Part shown: positions 4,357 to 10,136 of the stretch, piece after piece
Layout: every line of letters starts with the position of its first letter
Position numbering within the stretch: the first letter of the stretch is position 1
Assembly: GCA_964429355.1 (NCBI GenBank)
Contig: CAYSCH010000340.1
Coordinates: 1 to 10,136 of the forward strand
From: JAAYAY01 sp964429355
GTDB taxonomy: Bacteria > Planctomycetota > Planctomycetia > Pirellulales > Thermoguttaceae
Length of the DNA: 10,136 nt
Direction: 5' to 3'
Position numbers and translations under genes: made by a program
The notes under the pieces: model-generated
What the model was told of the DNA's origin: nothing
Databases searched by the model: none
What the model saw: the letters and a program-made list of their open reading frames with translations, nothing else

Positions 4357-7334
4357 CGTTTTCGGTCCTGAGGTATTGAGGAATCCTCGTTGGCCGGTTC
4401 AACCGGCTCCTGCCGTGGGGGCAGGCTCCACATTCCCTTCGGCCCCAGATACAACTGCCGCCGCACGCCCGAGTGGGGGCCGTCGACAATGATCTTCCGC
4501 CGCCCGGCGAGCAACTCTTCGACCGTCTCCAGGTGGAGGCGAACCTGGTCGACCTGCCGTCCCGCCTGGTGGGCTTCGGCGAGGGCCATGAACCGCTCGG
4601 CCTCGCCGGAGGCTTTTGCCGTCTTCTCCGCGCTGAAGCCTTCCGCATCGAGTTGCTTCTTCACCGCCTCGCCTTCCACCAGGGCTTCCGTCTCAAACTG
4701 GTAGGCCTCGGCGTCGTTGATTGCGGCTTCCTTCTCTTCCTGGGCTGCCGCGACCTCGCGGAACGCGGGGACAACCTCCAGGGGCGGGTGAACATCGCCC
4801 AGCGAGACCGACGCGACCGAGAACCCCGTGCCGCAGGCGAGCATTGCCGCCTGCAAGCGAGCGAGCATCGCCCGCTCGATCTCTTTACGCCCCGTACTCA
4901 GCACATCGTCTGCCGGTCGTCCCGTGAGCACGCCCCGCAGCTCCGCCTCGGCGTAGATCCTCACGAGCCGGTCCCATTTGCTGCTGCCATCCGCCCCGGT
5001 CTGGCCTACATGAACCAGGGCCGCCACCGGATCGACGACGCGATACTGAACCGTGAGCATCACGTCGACCAGGCTCTCGTCGCCCGCCAGCACGGTCGAT
5101 TCCTCCGGCAAGCCCTCGAACCGACCTCCCCGGTGCTGCACGTTCCATTCATAGGCCGGCGGCTCGGCAAACTCGCCGAGCAGGGTCCGAAATCCGACTT
5201 CAACCCGCCGCACCTCTTCAGGGCTAACGATCGTGTGCTGCCCGAAGGGACGCGGCAGCCGGTAGTGCAGACCGGGCGGTTCCGCGGCGCGGACGATCTT
5301 GCCGAACTGCTGCACCACGGCCACCTGGCCGACCCTGACCGCGTGGATGCCGCTGGCCGCGTAGGCCAGGATCGCCAGCAGCACGGCCGTGGCAACCAGC
5401 CGTCTCCGCTGTCTGACGAGTGCCGCTCGCCAATCGGACCACCAGTGCCGCCAGGCGTGGTAGTCGACCAGCAGCCGCAGCGAATTCAGCACGACGACGA
5501 GCGAACTCACTTGGTGCAGCACGGCCCCGGCCAGGGGCGAAACCCAGCCCAGCGCCGCGGCCACGACGGCCGCCGTGTTGAACACCACGGCAAACCAGAG
5601 GATGTTCTGCCAGATGATCTTGAGCATCCAGCGGCTCAACTGGATGGCATCGGGCAGCTTGCGGAGGTCGTCACCCACGAGCACCACGTCGGCCGAGGCA
5701 ATGGCCACGTCGGTGCCAATGTCGGCCATGGCAATGCCCACGTCGGCGGTGACCAGCGACGGAGCATCGTTGATCCCATCGCCCACCATCGCCGCTGGAG
5801 CCGACCCGATCTGGATCTCCTTGAGGGCCGCCACCTTGTCGGCCGGAAGCAGTCCCGCTCGGACATCGTCGATCCCGAGAGCGTGCGCCACGCCGGCAGC
5901 GGCCGCTGGGTTATCGCCGGTCAGCATTACGATCCGCTCCACACCCAGGTCCCGCAGCCGCCGGATCGCCGCTGCCGCCTCGCTGCGAACGGTATCTTTG
6001 ACCGCCACAGCCCCGACGGCCACACGATCGCGAGCAACCAGGACCACCGTGGAGCCCTCGTCGCAGAGCTCGTCAACCTGCCACTGGAGAGCGGCCGAAA
6101 TCACCACGTCGGCCTGTTCGAGGAATCGCACACTTCCCACGCGAACGATCTGGCTTCCGACCAGGGCTTCCGCCCCCAGGCCCGGATGGGCGGCGAAACC
6201 GCTCGACTTGAGCGGAGCAAACCCCTCGGCATCGGCGCGATCGGCGATCAATCGGCCCACCGGATGCTCGGAGTGGCGTTCGACCGTCGCGCCGAGCCGG
6301 AGCACTTCTTCCTCTTCGTAGCCATCGGCCGCCACTACCCGGTCGATGCGCAGGCGGGCGAGGGTGAGCGTGCCGGTCTTGTCGAAAACGATCGATCGCA
6401 ACCGGCCGAGCTTCTCCAGCACGGCCCCCCCCTTGATGAGCACGCCGCGGCGAACCAGGGCTCCCATCGTAGCCGCGATGGCCGTCGGCGTGGCCAGAAC
6501 CAGGGCGCAGGGGCAGGCCACCACCAGGATCGCCACCGAGCGGACCAGATCGCGCGTGAAAAAGTAGGAAAGGCCGGAGGCAACCAGCACGATCGGCACG
6601 AACCAGGAGGCGTACCTGTCGGCCAGCCGCTGGGTTGGCGCCTTGGCCGCCTCGGCATGCTCCACCAGGTGGATGATCTGTTCGAGTGCCGTGTCTTCGC
6701 CGATCCGCTGGACCTCCAATTCCATCGCCCCATGGAGGTTGATCGTGCCGGCGAAGACTTCGTCGCCCACGATCTTGTCGGCGGGAAGCGACTCGCCGGT
6801 AATCGGGCTCTGGTCGACGGTCGAGTGTCCCGAGACGACGCGTCCGTCGATCGGGATGCGATCGCCCGGCCTGACGATGACAATGTCGCGTGGTTCGATC
6901 TCGTCGATGGGCACGATGTGGTCGTGGTCACCCACCCGGACCCGCACGGTTTCCGGCCGCAGGGCCAGGAGGGCTGTGATCCCATCCCGTGTGCGATCGA
7001 TGGCGTAGTGTTCCAGGGCTTCGCCGATGAGCATGATGAGGATCACCTCGGCGGCGACCAGGTACATGTTCTCGGAGTACTCGCCCGTGTAGCCCAGGTA
7101 GAGTGCCGCAAAGGCCGCCAGGCTGACGGCCAGATCGGCCGAGATCTGTTTCCGCGCCAGGGCCAGCAGGGCCGACGAGTAGATCGGGAACCCGCCGACG
7201 AGTGCCGCGAGCATCGCCAGGTCGAAGCCGTAGATCGCGTCGATGGTGCCGGTCAGATACGCCACCAGCGCCACCGCAACGAGCACGGTCAAGGCGCGAT
7301 GTCGTTGATGAGGGTCTTGGAGGATGGCGAACAT
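4353..7334 (-). CDS. P1B-type metal-transporting ATPase fused to an HflK-like SPFH protein
   Basis: A 993-residue fusion, numbered from ATG 7332-7334. Residues 1 to about 625 form a heavy-metal P-type ATPase: membrane helices near 14-30, 37-60, 67-82 and 90-108; actuator TGES (179-182); TM6 metal site CPC (274-276); phosphorylation motif DKTGTLT (318-324, Asp318 the phosphorylated residue); SEHP (355-358); TGDN (472); hinge GDGINDAP (518-525); and two last helices carrying FN and HQVSS (607-611). There is no N-terminal HMA domain. A basic, Trp-rich linker (about 625-645; bases about 5400-5462) leads to a ninth helix (646-663) and a full HflK-like domain: VGQVAVVQQFGKI, LAGDESLVDVMLTVQYRV, DDVLSTGRKEI, PPLEVVPAFREVAAAQEEKEAA, a coiled coil to about 925, and LETVEELLAGRRKIIVDG. 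Eight helices plus the ninth put the SPFH part outside the cytoplasm, as in HflK. No Met codon occurs between the last pump helices and the mid-SPFH region, so separate translation of the second half is unlikely. A TTG at 7425-7427 would add 31 residues without clear features. It heads the operon and overlaps hflC by four bases. The transported metal is unknown. Confidence 0.94.
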   Translation of the reverse strand: MFAILQDPHQRHRALTVLVAVALVAYLTGTIDAIYGFDLAMLAALVGGFPIYSSALLALARKQISADLAVSLAAFAALYLGYTGEYSENMYLVAAEVILIMLIGEALEHYAIDRTRDGITALLALRPETVRVRVGDHDHIVPIDEIEPRDIVIVRPGDRIPIDGRVVSGHSTVDQSPITGESLPADKIVGDEVFAGTINLHGAMELEVQRIGEDTALEQIIHLVEHAEAAKAPTQRLADRYASWFVPIVLVASGLSYFFTRDLVRSVAILVVACPCALVLATPTAIAATMGALVRRGVLIKGGAVLEKLGRLRSIVFDKTGTLTLARLRIDRVVAADGYEEEEVLRLGATVERHSEHPVGRLIADRADAEGFAPLKSSGFAAHPGLGAEALVGSQIVRVGSVRFLEQADVVISAALQWQVDELCDEGSTVVLVARDRVAVGAVAVKDTVRSEAAAAIRRLRDLGVERIVMLTGDNPAAAAGVAHALGIDDVRAGLLPADKVAALKEIQIGSAPAAMVGDGINDAPSLVTADVGIAMADIGTDVAIASADVVLVGDDLRKLPDAIQLSRWMLKIIWQNILWFAVVFNTAAVVAAALGWVSPLAGAVLHQVSSLVVVLNSLRLLVDYHAWRHWWSDWRAALVRQRRRLVATAVLLAILAYAASGIHAVRVGQVAVVQQFGKIVRAAEPPGLHYRLPRPFGQHTIVSPEEVRRVEVGFRTLLGEFAEPPAYEWNVQHRGGRFEGLPEESTVLAGDESLVDVMLTVQYRVVDPVAALVHVGQTGADGSSKWDRLVRIYAEAELRGVLTGRPADDVLSTGRKEIERAMLARLQAAMLACGTGFSVASVSLGDVHPPLEVVPAFREVAAAQEEKEAAINDAEAYQFETEALVEGEAVKKQLDAEGFSAEKTAKASGEAERFMALAEAHQAGRQVDQVRLHLETVEELLAGRRKIIVDGPHSGVRRQLYLGPKGMWSLPPRQEPVEPANEDSSIPQDRKR
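4366..4369 (-). promoter_or_regulatory. Ribosome binding site of hflC
   Basis: On the - strand AGGA stands 9 bases before the hflC ATG (4354-4356), inside the 3' end of the ATPase-HflK gene. It is the clearest Shine-Dalgarno-like site in the window and supports this start and translational coupling through the ATGA overlap. Confidence 0.5.
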
Positions 7335-7398
7335 AAGGTGGCGGAAGCCGGCCTGCCCTGAATGGGGGTCTACAAGGCATATTTTACCTAACCTACCC

Positions 7399-7427
7399 AG
7401 GATAGCCGGGGGCGGGGCGGCGTGCAA
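7399..7427 (-). promoter_or_regulatory. Weak sigma70-like promoter candidate for the ATPase/SPFH operon
   Basis: On the - strand TTGCAC (7422-7427) and TATCCT (7399-7404) are 17 bases apart, matching 3 of 6 and 4 of 6 consensus positions. Transcription would begin near 7392 and leave a leader of just under 60 bases before the ATG at 7334. The same spacer (7335-7491) also carries TAAAAT near 7382-7387 without a matching -35. No palindromic metal-regulator operator (MerR, ArsR or Fur type) is evident. Confidence 0.22.
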
Positions 7428-7491
7428 ACAATTGCGGCCGGACGGCTTCCGAGACCTTGATTGATACGGAGTGGTCCGCTTGGGCGCGGCC

Positions 7492-10136
7492 CTACTCTTT
7501 CGTGATCAGGTAGTAGATCACATCCGGCAGCAGACGGATTTCTGCTGCACTACCGGCCGCTTTAACAGGATCGCCGTTGCCGTCGAGGGCGGTTACCTTG
7601 AGCGCTGCCGCGTCGGGGCGTTTGAAGTGAACGGTGCCCTCGATCTCTTTGACCAGCCACGGATTCTGGCCGATCGACTCGATGCGTTTCACGTCGCCTT
7701 CTGCGGCGGTCGCGAAACCGGTGCTCTTTTCTTCCGACATGACCTGAAGGAGGATCCGCGACGAAGTGGCCAGCGGCTGATCGTCGAGGGCCACCGCGAT
7801 CACGACGCCTAGTTCGAGGCCGGACTCGACTTCGATGTCGGCCAAGGCGATCTTGGGAACGGCGCCCAGGGCGCCGGCTGCCGCCTGGGCCTTGGGGGCG
7901 CTAACGGCCAGGAGGCCTCGGCCGTAGTCGAGGGTGAGCTGGCCGTGACTGCTGCGGACGCGCTGGGCCTTGCGGTCGATGAGCTTTTGGAGCGGCTCGA
8001 GGCGGGACGGGCCGCCGCGCTCGTCGATCGTGACATTCGTCCGGCCGGCGAAGTGGACGAGCGGGTCAATCCGATCGCCGGGCTGGATCTCGGTTCCTTC
8101 GGGCACGTCGGCCAGGCGGAGTTCATCGAAGGCGGCGTCCTGCGGAAGCGGCGTGCCTTTGAGGGCCAGGAGGTCATCAAGTTTAAGGTGTATGTCGGCC
8201 AGCACGTCTCCCTCAGCAACGAGCCCGCGGCGGTAGATCAAGGCGGTGGCCGGGAACTGGCCCATCTGAGTGGGCGACATGAGGGTCCACTGCTGCATCC
8301 AGAACCGGGGCTTCACGTCCCAGCGGCTGCCATCGAGCGCGAAGTGGACGATCGAGTCGGAACCCTGCAGGGCGCCGTAGGCCGAGTAGAATAGCGGGGC
8401 CTCGGTGCGATAGCGACTCGGCCGGGTGAAAGTCGTTTCCGAGATCATCGAAGGGAGGCCGTTGTAGTGGATGTCCATCACCGGGTGGTTGAAGGTCCTG
8501 GTCCCAGCCGGTTCCTCAGGATCGAACCTGAGGGCGCTGCGGTCGCGATAGGTGTGCCCCTCGCGGATCGACCAGGCGGCGTTGTCGCCCTTATGGAAAC
8601 AGCCGAAGTAGCCGTGACGGTCGACGAAATCGCCGGCCGTGTAGCTGTATTTTTCCAGGGGGCCCAAAACCTCGGCACTGGCCGTCGTCCAATTCGAGCA
8701 GGTGACCAGCCCCTTGAATCCGAGCTGGCGGAGATGCTCGCAGTTGCGCCGGTAGAAGCCCATCTGGCTTTCGAGCAGAAAAGCAGCGGTGTCCTGGTCG
8801 CGTTTCGTCTTCTCGTTGGACATATTCCAGAGCGGCCGGAAGGCGATCCGCCCTTCGGCCGGTGCATCGCGGTTGAGCCTGCCGCCACCCCAGGCGGTCA
8901 GGGCCTTTTCGAGCGAGCCATGTTTCTTCGTCAGCCAGTCGCCAAACTGTTTTTCGAGAATCCGGAGCTGCGGATCGGGAATGTTGTCCTCGGAAAACGT
9001 CCAGAAGAAGTAGGAGTCTTCGTTGACAATCTCCACTCCCATGAGGGCCGGTTCGTCGATGAGTGTCTTTGCCGACTGGGCGTCTTTCTCGGTGAGGAGC
9101 AACTGCCACCACTGGCGATAACGGGCTTCGAATTCGGGATTGAAATACAGGGCGGCGAAGGGATGTTGCGAACCGTTGTAGCCTTGGAGCCAATCGAGAC
9201 CCGGCTCCGGGGTGAACCAGAGTGGGAAGTAGATCGACAGGTGTGTGTAGATTCCCTCGGCCCGCATGGCCGCGACGATCTCGCGAAGCTGCTCCATCCG
9301 CTTCAGGTTCGGCTGGCCGGTCTTTCCGTCGAACACGGCGCCGTGGGCTCGAACCAGATTCACGCCCCGCTTGGCCAGCATGCGGGCACAGCGGCGCAGC
9401 GACTCCCCTTTCAATTCCTCGGGCGGTCCGTTGACGGCCCAGAACCGGACCGGCTCGCCGGTTGCCGAATGGACGAACCGGCCCTGGCGCATGACGATCT
9501 GCCCCTTCTCGCCGGCGAACTTCTCATTGAGGAACCGCAGATCGATCCCGCTTGCCGGGTCGAACTTGTCGTCAGGCGGATCGAAAGCGAACCAGCCTTT
9601 ATTGGCCTCCATGGTTTTGCGACGGGCGTCGGCCACCTCATTGGGCTTGGCTATGCCCTGGGGCTCGAAGGGCTCGTTGGCAAGAACGAAGCAGTCAATC
9701 AGCCCGTGATGACTGAGCTCGCCTTCCATGCGGAAGCGGATCTCGTTGGCGCCTTGATTCAACGCCACCGTGCCGACCCGGATCCAGGCGACGAACCGCA
9801 GATCCGGCTTGCCGTCGGCGGCGATATTCTGCTGGTCGATGTGCTCGCCGGAGAGATCGATCTCGGTAAGCTCGCCGCCATTGAGCGCATATGACAATCG
9901 GTTTTTGACCGGATTGCCATGGATCCAGAAGACATATTCGCCCTTCTCGGGCACGTTGAAGCGGTAGGTTGCCTCGCCCGGTTTCTGGTCGTCGAAGTTC
10001 GAGATGAAATCGCCCTCCGAGAGCGAGTCGCGTTTGACATCGGTGTACCAGGGGTGGCGATTCATGGCTTGCTCGGCCGGGTGCTCTCCCCCGATCCACA
10101 CCCAGGCAGCGCGTAGGGGGGAGAGCCGAATGGAGA
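7492..10136 (-). CDS. Large multidomain protein with clan-A-like glycoside hydrolase core (N-terminus beyond window)
   Basis: The frame is open to the right edge; a GTG at 10099-10101 exists but coding-like sequence continues before it (AAWVWIGGEHPAEQ), so the true start and any signal peptide lie outside. Numbering from that GTG (869 residues visible): 1 to about 145 is a beta-rich, carbohydrate-binding-like module (WIGGEHPAEQ, YRFNVPEKGEYVFWI, NEIRFRMEG). About 200-600 reads as a TIM barrel: GEPVRFWAVNG, RMLAKRGVNLVRAHG, GIYTHLSIYFP, then GVEIVNED with Glu361 as the likely acid/base, DRHGYF (494-499), and PSMISETTF with Glu555 as the likely nucleophile. This NE plus late-Glu layout is that of GH clan A (GH5-like enzymes). 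About 640-869 is beta-rich and ends just before the stop, with no membrane anchor. The likely role is hydrolysis of a polysaccharide or glycoconjugate; substrate and CAZy family are unknown to me. It is separated from the ATPase operon by 157 bp and has no evident link to it. Confidence 0.88.
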   Translation of the reverse strand, partial: SIRLSPLRAAWVWIGGEHPAEQAMNRHPWYTDVKRDSLSEGDFISNFDDQKPGEATYRFNVPEKGEYVFWIHGNPVKNRLSYALNGGELTEIDLSGEHIDQQNIAADGKPDLRFVAWIRVGTVALNQGANEIRFRMEGELSHHGLIDCFVLANEPFEPQGIAKPNEVADARRKTMEANKGWFAFDPPDDKFDPASGIDLRFLNEKFAGEKGQIVMRQGRFVHSATGEPVRFWAVNGPPEELKGESLRRCARMLAKRGVNLVRAHGAVFDGKTGQPNLKRMEQLREIVAAMRAEGIYTHLSIYFPLWFTPEPGLDWLQGYNGSQHPFAALYFNPEFEARYRQWWQLLLTEKDAQSAKTLIDEPALMGVEIVNEDSYFFWTFSEDNIPDPQLRILEKQFGDWLTKKHGSLEKALTAWGGGRLNRDAPAEGRIAFRPLWNMSNEKTKRDQDTAAFLLESQMGFYRRNCEHLRQLGFKGLVTCSNWTTASAEVLGPLEKYSYTAGDFVDRHGYFGCFHKGDNAAWSIREGHTYRDRSALRFDPEEPAGTRTFNHPVMDIHYNGLPSMISETTFTRPSRYRTEAPLFYSAYGALQGSDSIVHFALDGSRWDVKPRFWMQQWTLMSPTQMGQFPATALIYRRGLVAEGDVLADIHLKLDDLLALKGTPLPQDAAFDELRLADVPEGTEIQPGDRIDPLVHFAGRTNVTIDERGGPSRLEPLQKLIDRKAQRVRSSHGQLTLDYGRGLLAVSAPKAQAAAGALGAVPKIALADIEVESGLELGVVIAVALDDQPLATSSRILLQVMSEEKSTGFATAAEGDVKRIESIGQNPWLVKEIEGTVHFKRPDAAALKVTALDGNGDPVKAAGSAAEIRLLPDVIYYLITKE

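Noticed and set aside
5399..5462. Possibility that the fusion is two genes read as one by a missing stop
   Set aside because: The frame is continuous with no Met start near the junction, and the linker plus ninth helix give a sensible topology. Only homologue comparison or reads would settle it completely.
4473..7361. A 962-codon open frame on the + strand opposite the ATPase-HflK gene
   Set aside because: It mirrors the GC-biased codons of the real gene, has Arg/His/Gly/Gln-rich sequence without any domain, while the opposite strand holds a full set of P-type ATPase and SPFH motifs.
7335..7427. TTG start giving a 1024-residue ATPase-HflK protein
   Set aside because: The added 31 residues show no domain or signal peptide, and the ATG at 7334 is a better codon close to the first membrane helix. 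The TTG also falls inside the -35 candidate. It is not fully excluded.
8467..9894. A 475-codon + strand frame opposite the glycoside hydrolase-like gene
   Set aside because: Shadow frame: no recognisable motif and no ribosome site, and the - strand frame carries the catalytic motifs.
1..10136. CRISPR arrays, tRNA or rRNA genes, insertion sequences, phage or toxin-antitoxin genes
   Set aside because: No regularly spaced repeats, no tRNA-like cloverleaf noticed, and no transposase, integrase or terminal inverted repeats were found on either strand.

Overview
The window holds the end of one housekeeping gene on the + strand and, facing it, four more complete genes plus a partial one on the - strand. 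Codons are strongly GC-biased, Shine-Dalgarno sites are mostly weak or absent, and a metal-type P-type ATPase sits beside several HflK/HflC-like genes. This suggests a GC-rich environmental bacterium, most likely a Planctomycetota (Pirellulales-like) genome. That placement is an inference from gene style; there is no rRNA or other marker to confirm it.

Layout. 1-1596 (+): the C-terminal half of carB, carbamoyl-phosphate synthase large subunit, open at the left edge. 1597-1738: convergent spacer with inverted repeats. 1739-7334 (-): an apparent four-gene operon, in transcription order (a) a P1B-type metal-transporting ATPase fused in one reading frame to a complete HflK-like SPFH protein, (b) an HflC-like SPFH protein that overlaps (a) by ATGA, (c) a second, free-standing HflK-like protein after a 112-bp gap, and (d) a small membrane-anchored protein that is probably NTF2-like. 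7335-7491: spacer with a weak promoter candidate. 7492-10136 (-): most of a large multidomain protein with a clan-A-like glycoside hydrolase core, its N-terminus beyond the right edge.

The system worth attention is the operon. SPFH proteins (HflK, HflC, stomatin, flotillin) form large oligomeric cages or scaffolds in membranes. Here an HflK-type subunit is covalently joined to an apparently intact metal-ion pump: the TGES, CPC, DKTGTLT, SEHP, TGDN and GDGINDAP motifs are all present. The pump's eight predicted membrane helices are followed by a ninth that would place the SPFH domain on the extracytoplasmic face, where E. coli HflK has it. With HflC, a second HflK and a small accessory protein, this looks like a built-in metal-transport membrane platform, in which many pumps could be clustered or enclosed by an SPFH ring. 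The TM8 signature (HQxSS, with CPC in TM6) is closest to what I recall for mycobacterial CtpC-type pumps (HNxSS), which have been linked to zinc/manganese and to membrane efflux platforms. The substrate cannot be settled from sequence alone. No ftsH is visible in the window.
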